Assembly: GCA_016745315.1 (NCBI GenBank)
Contig: CP066886.1
Coordinates: forward strand, 1,147,501 to 1,211,500
Source of the DNA: Arthrospira sp. PCC 9108
GTDB taxonomy: Bacteria > Cyanobacteriota > Cyanobacteriia > Cyanobacteriales > Microcoleaceae
Length of the DNA: 64,000 bases
Direction: 5' to 3'
The stretch's first letter is position 1, and every line of letters starts with the position of its first letter. The translations under genes and the position numbers were made by a program. Positions 43,838 through 52,834 of this stretch are shown piece after piece. A model generated the notes under the pieces. The model had not been told where the DNA came from and ran no database searches. It saw nothing but the letters and a program-made list of their open reading frames with translations.

Positions 43838-44163
43838 AAGGGAGTTACCCTATCGGTGTTTGGTTGGGGGGTGGTATGAGTGTTTGACAGATTAATTAAG
43901 TTGTGCTTGTTGACTGAGTAATCATCCTATTGACAGAATTATTTTCCTGTGCTAGGACTAGATTGTGAGTAATATCTGAGTAATTCAATAGGATATAGGG
44001 GTTGAGTAATAACCCGCTATCGCTGTCAGGATAAGGGTTTATAGTTAACGCGCTTTGACGGATTAACCCTGCCAACATATTAAGCCGTATGCGAGAGCTA
44101 CGCCAACCTCGGCTATCAAAGAGGGTTGCTGGTACTCAAGGCGCAGAGGTTGAACATTAGCGC

Positions 44164-44415
44164 TCAGGGACAATAGTTTCTCGGTGAAAATATAGCCGGC
44201 TGTTTAGTCAATGGTAATTGATTGAGGCCATTACTCGATCCATTATTGTCTCGGTCAGAGGTTGAGGAAGAGACTGGGGTTCCGGTTTCCTTTTCTAACC
44301 AGCTTTTCACTGGGTCTTCTGATAAGTTGAGTCGCAGGACGCTAGAGACAAAGCCACCCAAAAACGAGATCGGATCTTGGGTAAATTCTTTGAAGATGGG
44401 TGTCAGTTCATCCAT
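44164..44415 (-). CDS. Small conserved cyanobacterial protein (83 aa)
   Basis: MDELTPIFKEFTQDPISFLG opens it and SVLRLNLSEDPVKSWLEKE follows, a pattern I recognise from short uncharacterised cyanobacterial proteins. The last 25 residues look variable. No motif or helix of known function. It is the first host gene beyond E2 and lies upstream of, and in the same direction as, nothing close; the PBP gene is downstream with the opposite spacing of about 300 bases. Confidence 0.6.
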   Translation of the reverse strand: MDELTPIFKEFTQDPISFLGGFVSSVLRLNLSEDPVKSWLEKETGTPVSSSTSDRDNNGSSNGLNQLPLTKQPAIFSPRNYCP

Positions 44416-44517
44416 GATTAGAGAAAGCTCCTGTAAAGAGATTTATTGTTATTCTGACTGAATTTTAGCTGAATCGGCAAAAATCAGTAAACCGGCCTGC
44501 CTACGCACAGGGAGTGG

Positions 44518-46631
44518 TTAGTAGTAATAGCCATCATTTCCATAGTCGCTGGAGTTATTAATATGTTTGTGGTAGTCATCATCATCACGACGAATGGCGG
44601 CCGGTCCAGTTTGTACCCATTTAGGTTGATGGGGTTGGGCTTTAATGGTTCCCTGGTGGCTGTCGAGGTCGGGAAGTTGGGGAAACTCCTCAACGGGTAA
44701 ATCCTCAACTACTCGTTTCATAAACTCACGCCAATTAAAGGCGGCGGTACTACTAGCGCCCCAAGTGCGATCATTGTTGTCGTTTCCTAGCCATACTCCG
44801 GTCACCAGTTGGGGAATATAACCAATAAACCACAGATCCCTAGCTTGTTCAGAAGTGCCAGTTTTACCGGCGACATCGCGATCGGCGAGGTAAGCGACCC
44901 ACCTGTGCCGTTGCGTACCACATGAGTTAGCATCCAGGTAGTAATAGCGGTGCTGTCGGGGTCAAGGACTTGTTTAGGTGTAAACTGAGCCTGATAGATA
45001 GTTTCGCCTTTCTGGTTGATGACTCGACGGATACCATGAGCGGGGATATATTGGCCTTGGGCGGCGAGGGTTCCGTAGGCGTTAGTTAGTTCCAAAAGAT
45101 TAACTTCATAGGCTCCCAAGGCGAGGGAATAGGTGGGTTGGAGTTCAGATTTGATACCCATGCTGGTACTGAGAGAAATAACGGGTTCAAAGCCGACATC
45201 AATTAGGACTCTAACGGCAATAACATTAGTGGAATTACTGAGGGCGTTAAGCATCGATCGCCAACCCCCGTAACGGTTACCATAGTTTTGGGGGCGATAT
45301 CCATCAACTCGATAGGGTTCGTCATTGTAACTATCATAGGGAGAGAAACCTGCTGCGATCGCCGCCGCATAGACCAACCCTTTAAAAGTCGATCCTGGCT
45401 GTCGTTGAGCTTGGGTAACGCGATTAAACTGACTTTCCCCATAATTAGCACCCCCTACCATAGCTTTTACCTCACCTAGTGGGGTCGATCGCTACTAATG
45501 CGGCTTGGTCAAACCCCGCCGCGCGCCCGTCTATTTCTACGGCTTCTTTAACGACCTGCTCGGCTATTTCCTGCCATTGTAGATTTAAACTGGTTTCCAC
45601 CACCAAGCCCCCAATTTCTAGGGCTTCTGAAGATACATATAATGGTAATTGCTTTTGAATAAAATTAGCAAAATAGGGAGCTTTAACCTGTAGACGTTTA
45701 TGGGGGCTAGGATTTACAACTAGGTCGCTTTGAATCAGTAAATTTGCCCGATTCTCAGAAATCATACCCATTTCCTGCATTCGGCGCAGTACGACGTTCC
45801 GGCGTTCGGTAGCCAGGTCTAAATTCACCAGGGGGGAGTATTGACTTGGAGCGGGAGGCAAACCCGCCAAGGTAGCCATTTCCGAGAGGGTGAGTTGTTC
45901 TACGGGTTTACTGAAATAGACCCAGGCGGCATCAGCGACCCCATAAGCTCCCGAACCCAAATAAACTAGATTAAGATAGCGTTCGAGGATTTCTTCTTTG
46001 GTGAGAGTTTTCTCAAGTTTTTGAGCGAGGAGAGCTTCCCTAAGTTTACGAGTCAGGCTGCGTTCATGGTCTAAAAACACCATCCTAGCCAATTGTTGGG
46101 TGATGGTACTACCTCCCTGGACTACACCTGTAGCCATTACATTAGCGGATAGGGCTCTGATAATACCTTGGTAGTCAATGCCGCGATGCTCATAGAAACG
46201 TCGGTCTTCTATGGCAATAAATGCCTGGAGCAACTGCTCTGGGATCCGGTCGAGAGATACCTGCTCCCGGGTAGATGGTCCGGTTTGCATGATAATTGTG
46301 CCATCTGCGGCTTGAATGGTGAGGGTTCCATCTCGGTTGTAGGCTGATAGATCAGAAATTTCCGGTAAACTCTGTTCAAGGCGATGGAAGTGATAAGCTG
46401 CTAATGCGATCGCACTTCCGGCTATAGTAATTATGCCAACGCCTATCCACAATTTAGGGCGAGGTTTCCATTGCCAACGCCTAATGATACGGCGATGGGG
46501 TCCTCCCCCTGGGGGTTTCCGAAGGGGGGTGGCGCGATCGCCTCCGAGTCTTGATGCAAAACGGAGGTAGGGGGTATAGTATTTTGACTATCCCTAGATT
46601 CGTCGGTAATTTTTGGGGAAAATTCTGTCAC
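44518..46631 (-). pseudogene. Class A penicillin-binding protein, three frameshifts
   Basis: Bifunctional peptidoglycan glycosyltransferase-transpeptidase anchored in the inner membrane. It has an N-terminal cytoplasmic tail, a helix near 46450-46390 (IGVGIITIAGSAIALAAYHF) and a GT51 domain with EDRRFYEHRGID, GGSTITQQLARM and LNLVYLGSGAYG. The transpeptidase has PGSTFKG (catalytic Ser), SNSTN, and a KTGTSEQARDLWF segment at about 44820-44880. Frameshifts near 46445, 45470 and 44890 split it, the last just before KTG. All catalytic motifs survive, so sequence error is quite possible. About 703 codons if repaired. Confidence 0.82.
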
Positions 46632-46733
46632 GTAAACCTCCTGAGTTGGGAAGCCCCTTGCTAAAAGGGGAGGAAAAACGACTGGTGGCTATAGTTAAGA
46701 TAGAATCTTGAAAAGCCTTATTGATAAACGATT

Positions 46734-46796
46734 GTAGGGTGCGTCAGAGAAATCAGTGATATAGGGAAATGGAAAATCTGGTTCATCTGACGCACC
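46734..46796. repeat. REP-like inverted repeat upstream of the chlG 3' end
   Basis: GTAGGGTGCGTCAGA and TCTGACGCACC arms 63 bp apart overall. A related copy lies at 47947-48008, so the two flank chlG. Interiors share GGGAAA..GAAAATCTGG-like bases. Confidence 0.75.
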
Positions 46797-46807
46797 AATT
46801 GCTCCCC

Positions 46808-47800
46808 CTAAACTGCATGACCTAGGGCTAAACCCACGACTAACATTCCTAACACCAGGAAAGGTTGAGCGCTTGCCTGATATTTAACATCATTTTCGAG
46901 GGGATTGCGAAGAAAATACATATCTTGGAAGGTAATTTGTGGAATCACGAGTAATAAAAGGATGGTGGCATACAGGTTTTGCTGAATGCTGATCAAGTAT
47001 AGGGCAACTCCGGCTTGAAAAATGTCGATCATTAATACACAGATCCAGGCGGCGGTGGTTACGCCAAACATAACGGGGAGGGATTGTAAGCCAAGTTGGC
47101 GATCGCCTTCGACACTCTTAAAGTCATTGACAATGGCAATACCTAGCCCCGCCAAGCTGTAGAATAGGGTGAGTACGACAATAGTGGGGTTGAGTTCTCC
47201 AAACAGGGCATGACCCGCCCACCAGGGAAGGGCAATATAACTAGCTCCGAGGGCATAGTTGCCTAACCAGCCGTTTTTCTTGAGTTTTAGGGGAGGCGCA
47301 GAGTAGATATAGGAAACGAAAGCGCCGCCAATACAGAGAACTGTGACCATGGGGAATTCATGACCTGCCCAAATATCCAGGATATAGGCAAGACCAATAC
47401 CCGCACCTAGGAGAATCAGAATTTGGGATACGACTTGGGGGATGGAAATTGCACCGGAGGGAATGGGGCGATAGGGCTCGTTAATGGCATCTAGGTCGCG
47501 ATCGTAGAAGTCGTTGAGGGTTTGGGTGTACCCTGCCATTAAAGGACCCGACAGCAGCATACAGGCGGCTGCTTTGAGGATATCTTCTAGTGTCCAGCTA
47601 TAGCCTCCAGAGGAAGCCGCACCACAGACTACACCCCAAATTAGGGGAATCCAGGTGATTGGTTTCATCAGTTGCAGGCGAATTTTCCAGATGGAGGTTT
47701 CTCCGGGGGCGGCTCCTTTCATCCCTAGTAACTGGCGGGTTTTTGACCCGGAGTTGGGGATGGCTTCTGAAGAGGTTTCGGGGGTTGGGGAATCAGACAT
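46808..47800 (-). CDS. chlG: Chlorophyll synthase ChlG
   Basis: Esterifies chlorophyllide with geranylgeranyl or phytyl diphosphate, the last step of chlorophyll a synthesis, in the thylakoid or plasma membrane. The 330-aa UbiA-type polyprenyltransferase has about eight or nine membrane helices. The first Asp-rich motif is TLNDFYDRDLDAINEPYRPIPS. The second conserved loop is IVNDFKSVEGDRQLGLQSLPVM. The N-terminal 40 residues are soluble. Complete and with normal length. It is flanked by two REP-like repeats and separated from PBP and the downstream membrane protein. Confidence 0.95.
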   Translation of the reverse strand: MSDSPTPETSSEAIPNSGSKTRQLLGMKGAAPGETSIWKIRLQLMKPITWIPLIWGVVCGAASSGGYSWTLEDILKAAACMLLSGPLMAGYTQTLNDFYDRDLDAINEPYRPIPSGAISIPQVVSQILILLGAGIGLAYILDIWAGHEFPMVTVLCIGGAFVSYIYSAPPLKLKKNGWLGNYALGASYIALPWWAGHALFGELNPTIVVLTLFYSLAGLGIAIVNDFKSVEGDRQLGLQSLPVMFGVTTAAWICVLMIDIFQAGVALYLISIQQNLYATILLLLVIPQITFQDMYFLRNPLENDVKYQASAQPFLVLGMLVVGLALGHAV

Positions 47801-47946
47801 AGTATTCTTTTAGCTATTATTTCGAGGTTATCGCTAATGGTTTTTGATAAGCCTTGCCTTATCCCAATAAACCAGTGTCGGGATTGATTGGCAAGGCACA
47901 GATTGACAATTACGAAAAAACCCGAAGAGAATTTTAGCGCATTATC

Positions 47947-48008
47947 GTAGGGTGCGTCAGACACATCAATAATATGGGGAAAGGGAGAATCTGGCTGCTC
48001 TGACGCAC
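47947..48008. repeat. REP-like inverted repeat downstream of the 48028 gene
   Basis: GTAGGGTGCGTCAGA-type arm and CTGACGCAC arm, related to 46734-46796. It ends 20 bases before the stop of the next gene and may act as a transcription barrier. Confidence 0.7.
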
Positions 48009-48027
48009 GGATACCAGAGCCAATGGA

Positions 48028-49794
48028 TTAATCTAACAATTGGCGAATGCGGGTTTTGTTGTCTGGGGAGGCTTGAGATTGGGTTTCTAACCATGCGATC
48101 GCTTCAGATCTTCCTTGTTGGGCAACTAAAATGAGAGCGCCCCAGGCTTGCAAATCAGGTTCTTCTGGGTTTTCCAGGAGGGCTGCTTGAATGCGGTTTT
48201 TGATTCTTCCCCCGTCAGCTTGTAGGAGGTTTAACAGTTCGGTTTGATTAAGGCTGGAGCTTTGAACCACATTTAGGGCTTCACTCCAACGACCATCAAT
48301 GAGTCCGGCGAGTACCTTTTGACTAGGACTTGCCCAAGCTGCGGTGGCCTGAGCATCTGTAATGCTGGCATGGAACTGAATTAATTGCAGTTGTGCCTCC
48401 GCTAATGCTGGCCAGTTTTGGGGATAATCGCCACCAGTACCGGAATTTTTCTTGAGGGGTTCCATCAAACTTAAAGCCGGAGACCACAAACCGCTGCGAG
48501 CTAGTCTAATAGCTCTTCTATAGGCATAGTGGTCAACAACTTCTTGATCTAGGGAGATACTAACTAACTCAATGGGGTTAGGAACAAAGCGACGGGGTCG
48601 GACTTGATAAATGCTGAATTGCGGCTCAAGTCCCATGGTTTGTTCAACTAACAATTCTGGGTAAGGTCCCCCGGTGACGTTTTCCCAGATAGGATGCTCT
48701 CCAGCAGCACTTTTCCACTCCAACATGGAACTGAGATGATAATGTTTGGGGTTGTAATGAATGATATGTCCGTAGGGAACTTGGGTATCCCCCACCAGAC
48801 GGTTTCCATATAGGTTAAACCATACCCCTGATTCAGGAACTTTATTTTTGAAGGTGGTAATATCAGTTAAGGGCAGTGGTCTATTACCGCCCTGCTGATT
48901 AGCACGAGTTCCAATCAAAGATGCCAGTACAAAAGACTCTGCTGGTCCGTTAACAGGTAGTTGATAAACTAGGCGGTATAACTCAGGAGTCCCTACGGCT
49001 TGATAGGGCGTTTGTACTGATTTATAAACTCGCAGTTCCACAATTTCTTTACAACCTGTGGGACAGGGAGTGGTTGTACTAGATTCGCGGGTCTGCATTA
49101 CTGGAATTAACAGATCTACGGGTGCTTGTACGAGGGATTCATGGGGGAGCAGGAATGAGCGCCAAGGTTTGAGATAGGGATTTTGGGCGAATAACCTTTC
49201 CTCTAGCCTGGCTGTGGTCACACTATTGCTCATATCCCCTAAAACTTCTCGATTAGGAAGGGGTAGGGGTTCGCCAAAAAAACGACCCACCGCTTTTAGT
49301 TCTTCTCGGATTTCCTCTAGGCTATAAAGGTAATCATTTGGTTGTAGGGGAATTTGGGTACTTGCGGGTAGAAATTGATTGAGCCAAATGCCTACGTCAG
49401 GATTGAGAATCAGTTGGTAACTAAACCAAGCGCTGACGCTGAATAGGGCTGAACCACCAAATAGCAGGCTAAAGGCTAAACTATCGGCTAACCACTTTTT
49501 TAGTGCTACTGATAGGGGGTTTGGAGACCGACGGCTGCTGACAGTTGGCTTGTGTTTTTTCTGGCTTAGGGCGGGTGATATTAGTTGGCTGGTTTTTCCA
49601 ATGGCGGATCTAGAACCTGCCCCTACACCCTCGCCCCTACCAGCTACCTTGGGCTTTTTGGCTAAGGGCTGCTTGGAGGGCTGCTGTGGTAATGGTTGTT
49701 TCTGCTGGCGGGGCGGTCCGGCTTGGCGTTTCTGATTAGTCCCCTGGGATTTATTGTCTATGGGTCGATTAGCTCGGATTGGTCTATTGTTCAT
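48028..49794 (-). CDS. Membrane-anchored conserved protein (588 aa)
   Basis: Residues 1-95 are basic and Pro/Gln-rich (RQQKQPLPQQPSKQPLAKKP), likely cytoplasmic and disordered. A hydrophobic helix follows near residues 105-130 (LAFSLLFGGSALFSVSAWFS). The rest is a presumed periplasmic domain with beta-rich and then helical, TPR-like parts (HYAYRRAIRLARSGLWSPAL, SPSQKVLAGLIDGRWSEALN). A CPTGC pair lies near residue 245. It looks like a cyanobacterial conserved protein of unknown function. The N-terminal Met context is plain. Downstream of and co-directional with a glycosyltransferase. Confidence 0.7.
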   Translation of the reverse strand: MNNRPIRANRPIDNKSQGTNQKRQAGPPRQQKQPLPQQPSKQPLAKKPKVAGRGEGVGAGSRSAIGKTSQLISPALSQKKHKPTVSSRRSPNPLSVALKKWLADSLAFSLLFGGSALFSVSAWFSYQLILNPDVGIWLNQFLPASTQIPLQPNDYLYSLEEIREELKAVGRFFGEPLPLPNREVLGDMSNSVTTARLEERLFAQNPYLKPWRSFLLPHESLVQAPVDLLIPVMQTRESSTTTPCPTGCKEIVELRVYKSVQTPYQAVGTPELYRLVYQLPVNGPAESFVLASLIGTRANQQGGNRPLPLTDITTFKNKVPESGVWFNLYGNRLVGDTQVPYGHIIHYNPKHYHLSSMLEWKSAAGEHPIWENVTGGPYPELLVEQTMGLEPQFSIYQVRPRRFVPNPIELVSISLDQEVVDHYAYRRAIRLARSGLWSPALSLMEPLKKNSGTGGDYPQNWPALAEAQLQLIQFHASITDAQATAAWASPSQKVLAGLIDGRWSEALNVVQSSSLNQTELLNLLQADGGRIKNRIQAALLENPEEPDLQAWGALILVAQQGRSEAIAWLETQSQASPDNKTRIRQLLD

Positions 49795-49832
49795 ATTTTG
49801 CCACTGACTCCCCTACTCTATGGTGATCACCT

Positions 49833-51053
49833 TCAACCGATGAGGACTTGTTCATAGCGCTGACCTGCTCGTTCCCAAGTATATTCAGTTTCGATGAGCG
49901 ATCGCGCTTTTTGAGAAAGTTCTTGTCTGAGATCAGCGTTTTCAAACAGTCTGGCAATCTGTTGGACATATTGCTCAACTGTGTTGGCTCGTAAAGCCCG
50001 CAGTTCGACTCCTTCGCCATCGACGGCTAAACCTTCTAAACCGCGATCGCTCCCCACCAGGGGAACTCCGGCAGCCATAGTCTCTAGGGTTTTGTTTTTG
50101 ATGCCGAACCCGGTTCGCATTGGGATTACACAGACTGTCGCTTGATGTAAACATTCTGCCATTGAAGGTACACGACCTGTTACATTAACTCCTGGACAAT
50201 AGGCTAGTTCTAACACTTCTGGTACGGGTCTAGCTCCTACGATAGATAAGGTCGTATCTGAAGCGCGTTTTTGGATCTCGGGTAATATCTCTAGGGCGAG
50301 AAATCTAGCTGCGTCAATGTTGGCGATGTTGTCCATGGCTCCGACAAAGATGAGTTTATGTCCACCTGGGTCGAAAGTTCGGTAGGGAAACTGCTCAAAG
50401 TTTACGCCATTTGGGATGATTTCGACGTTCGCTATGGGGTTAAAGTTTTGCATCTGTTCGCCGTCCTCTGGAGTGGTGGCAACAATTGAGGAAAATTTAG
50501 TACAATATTGTTGCTCATAACGATAAAGTAGGGGAAGGTTAAGGCGATCGCGTAGCGGTTTCTCTGCCGTTTGGGTCTCTAGCTGCTGCCGACAGGTTGC
50601 ATAAACTGAACTGTGGACATTAACGACTGTTTTTAAGCGGTCTTTCCATTGGGGACGCACATAACTCTCATTAATGCTATGTTCGCAGGTGATGACATCA
50701 CAGCCTTGGTCTTCAACTACTTGATCAATCCACTCCTGCATATCAACCGAGTAGATTGATCTAACATTGGGAGGGCTGCCACTGACTAGAAATTGGCCAA
50801 ATCGAGAGATTTTGCCGAAAATACCCCAGTTTGCTTCTGTGGGTTCACTTCTGGGAAATACCTGGAGCCTATCTACGCACTGACTGAGTTCTTCAATGTC
50901 ATCATCAGTGACATCTGGGGTGCGTTGTGTTACAAGAGTAATAGGGTGTGTCTGGCTCAAAAATTTGAGTAGGTTAAAGGTACGGACTTGGGTTCCTCCT
51001 TTGGTAGGAGGATAGGGGAATGTGGAAGAAATCATTAAAATTTTCATCGGCAT
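49833..51053 (-). CDS. GT4-type glycosyltransferase (406 aa)
   Basis: GT-B fold. The N-terminal half begins MKILMISSTFPYPPTKGGTQ (I keep the upstream ATG at 51053; the second Met at 51047 is equally possible). The C-terminal half has VEIIPNGVNFEQFPY, LIFVGAMDN and the nucleotide-sugar binding segment FGIKNKTLETMAAGVPLVGS. It probably transfers a sugar from a nucleotide donor onto a polysaccharide or lipid in the cytosol. Divergent from the 51131 gene with 77 bp between, and part of a small glycan-related cluster. Confidence 0.85.
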   Translation of the reverse strand: MPMKILMISSTFPYPPTKGGTQVRTFNLLKFLSQTHPITLVTQRTPDVTDDDIEELSQCVDRLQVFPRSEPTEANWGIFGKISRFGQFLVSGSPPNVRSIYSVDMQEWIDQVVEDQGCDVITCEHSINESYVRPQWKDRLKTVVNVHSSVYATCRQQLETQTAEKPLRDRLNLPLLYRYEQQYCTKFSSIVATTPEDGEQMQNFNPIANVEIIPNGVNFEQFPYRTFDPGGHKLIFVGAMDNIANIDAARFLALEILPEIQKRASDTTLSIVGARPVPEVLELAYCPGVNVTGRVPSMAECLHQATVCVIPMRTGFGIKNKTLETMAAGVPLVGSDRGLEGLAVDGEGVELRALRANTVEQYVQQIARLFENADLRQELSQKARSLIETEYTWERAGQRYEQVLIG

Positions 51054-51130
51054 TTGGGTTGATGGGAAAATCTCGGTAATTAACTGGGTAATTGTTAATT
51101 CAAATTAGTTCTGATTAAGGAGTTACCTCA

Positions 51131-52135
51131 ATGGCATCTTGTGGTATTTATACTTTAGCAAATGATGTAGTTTTTGATCAACTGGTAGCTTTTTTAAATA
51201 GCGTAGAGGTTAATGTTAGTCCAGATATACCTGTTTGTATTATTCCCTATGATGACCGTATGGAGCAAGTGCAAAAGGAAATTGGCGATCGCCCCAATGT
51301 TAGCATTTATGAAGATCAGCAAGAGATTCAGCGCTGGGAAGATTTTGCTAAAGAAGTGTGGCTAAACCATCCCCTAGCATCCGAAAAAAGTGATGCTAGA
51401 CTCGTCAGTTCAAGGATACGTTTTCAAATAAAAATGGTGGCTTTTCAAGGAGACTTCGATAAGTTTGTCTTTTATGATGCTGATACTTTAGCCATGAAAC
51501 CGGTAGATGATATATTTCTGAAACTAGATACCTATGATTTTGTATTTAATGATTGGGAACACGCCAAAACTAGATTAACGGCTCTTGATATTCCTCGGAT
51601 TGAGGCGACAGGGGAGTTAACCGAATCCCAGATTAGACCTAAGTTGCACTGTTCAAGTTTTTTTGCTTCTCAAAATGGTTTATTTTCTACAGAAGAGGTT
51701 AATCAACTCAAAAACCGTTTAATTCAGAATCGAGAAATTGAGTGGATAAATGGTATATCAGATGCTTTTTTGTTTAGCTATTTAACACTGCGAGGCTACT
51801 CTATTTTTAACTATACACTCAGTCCCAACGGTCAAGATAGAACCGGAAACTGTGCCGACGCTGATCCGTTTGTTAACCAGGATAATGTTTTGTATAATGA
51901 GCAAGGCTTAAAACCTATTCATCGCATCCACTACATGAATTTTTCCGCTGCTGATTTTGCCAGAGTTAGTAAAGGAGAAGATGTTAATATTCCCCATCGT
52001 GATGTATTTCTGCATTATCGTTTTCTGAAACAACCCAACGCCAAACCCAGTAATTTTGCCGAACCAGATTTATTTACTAAAATCGGACGTTTCAAAGATA
52101 AAGCCCTGAAAAAAATCAAACGTGCTATCACTTAG
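51131..52135 (+). CDS. Npun_R2821/R2823-type glycosyltransferase-like protein (334 aa)
   Basis: MASCGIYTLANDVVFDQLVA begins a GT-A-like, GT8-related fold. A metal-binding DxD-like motif is YDADTLAMKPVDD near residue 117, and the KLHCSSFFAS and GISDAFLFSYL segments fit the acceptor side. The name follows a cyanobacterial family I recall; the sugar and acceptor are unknown. AAGGAGTTACCTCA is a clear ribosome site. It starts the rightward glycosyltransferase run. Confidence 0.75.
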   Translation: MASCGIYTLANDVVFDQLVAFLNSVEVNVSPDIPVCIIPYDDRMEQVQKEIGDRPNVSIYEDQQEIQRWEDFAKEVWLNHPLASEKSDARLVSSRIRFQIKMVAFQGDFDKFVFYDADTLAMKPVDDIFLKLDTYDFVFNDWEHAKTRLTALDIPRIEATGELTESQIRPKLHCSSFFASQNGLFSTEEVNQLKNRLIQNREIEWINGISDAFLFSYLTLRGYSIFNYTLSPNGQDRTGNCADADPFVNQDNVLYNEQGLKPIHRIHYMNFSAADFARVSKGEDVNIPHRDVFLHYRFLKQPNAKPSNFAEPDLFTKIGRFKDKALKKIKRAIT

Positions 52136-52192
52136 TTAATTTGTAAATTATGGTAATTTTTTGATTGTTGAAAATCTGAAAGAGGTTAATCG

Positions 52193-52776
52193 TTGATATT
52201 GGGTTTTGTCGTGCCGATTAAAAGTCGTAAGATATCTAAATCTTGGGATAATCTTTCTCTCCTATTTGAAAGAACTGCTAAGTCAATGTGCAATCAGACT
52301 CATCCTGATTTTCGGATGATTGTAGTGTGTCAATATCAGCCTCATATTAAGTTTGAACATCCTAATTTACAATATCTGACAGTGGATTTAGGTTTACCTG
52401 TACCGATAATATTATTAGAAGTGATTTATATGATGTCTCAGAAGCCACGTTAGCAAGAATTCCTGATTCCATAACATCCCCTAATCAAATTCCTCAAGAC
52501 ATTCATGATTTCTACTATTGTCATAGATATTTTGCGAGGGCTGTAGAGTCGAAAGGAGCCCACCTTGAGCCGCTTCCTTTTGTTGGGTCTATTTATATTT
52601 TAGGAAATCGTGAAAATCTATCTTCTGAAGATGTCGTTAATATCGAAAAACGGAAAAATATGTCTCTAAAAGTTAGACTGCTGAACCTGAAAGCCAGTTT
52701 ATTAGATTACCGGAAATTAACCCCGGCAATTCGACAAGAATTTGGTCTTTATGATCTAGAACTAATCAATCCCTAG
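52193..52776 (+). pseudogene. Glycosyltransferase remnant, frameshifted and internally deleted
   Basis: Starts with TTG (LGFVVPIKSRKISKSWDNLS, ERTAKSMCNQTHPDFRMIVV), the nucleotide-binding part of a GT-A glycosyltransferase. After LPVP near 52410 the frame shifts and the text continues SEATLARIPDSITSPNQIPQ, FYYCHRYFARAVESKGAH and a C-terminal helix. The central part with the DxD metal motif is not there, so a deletion of perhaps 80-100 codons is inferred. Not catalytically competent. Confidence 0.6.
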
Positions 52777-52834
52777 TGAAAAAGACGAGGACATATTAAA
52801 CTTGATAATGTCGAGTGAAAGTTAAGCTAATTCT

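Larger units (their letters stand above)
29337..44042. mobile_element. Element 2 (E2): virus-like element with terminal inverted repeats
   Basis: Long imperfect terminal inverted repeats bound it: TAAACCCTTATCCTGACAGC at about 29336 and its complement ending at about 44042, continuing inward for about 700-900 bp. Between them lie a leftward block (30115-33380) and a rightward block (33447-43068) of about twenty genes, AT-rich, and without a GCGATCGC octamer in the gene part. Host genes flank it directly (porin and recombinase unit on the left, a small conserved gene on the right). Fibre and virion-like proteins argue for a virus; no terminase, portal or polymerase was recognised, so the type is unknown. 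Confidence 0.75.
43069..44042. repeat. Right terminal inverted repeat of E2
   Basis: About 970 bases without a supported gene. It holds the array, a short ATCATGAT palindrome with ACCCCTATCATG around 43140, two direct GCCAGTAGTCTATTG units (43170-43198), ATTTACCCACAATAAACACC-like blocks shared with the left end, GATGACGAAACAAGTTACCAG, the iterons, the large stem-loop and the boundary motif 43967-44003. The iteron-bearing part (about 43530-43735) has no counterpart in the left repeat. Confidence 0.8.

Noticed and set aside
44222..44461. 79-aa plus-strand frame opposite the small gene at 44164-44415
   Set aside because: The minus-strand frame has the conserved MDELTPIFKEFTQDP start and fits host gene orientation.
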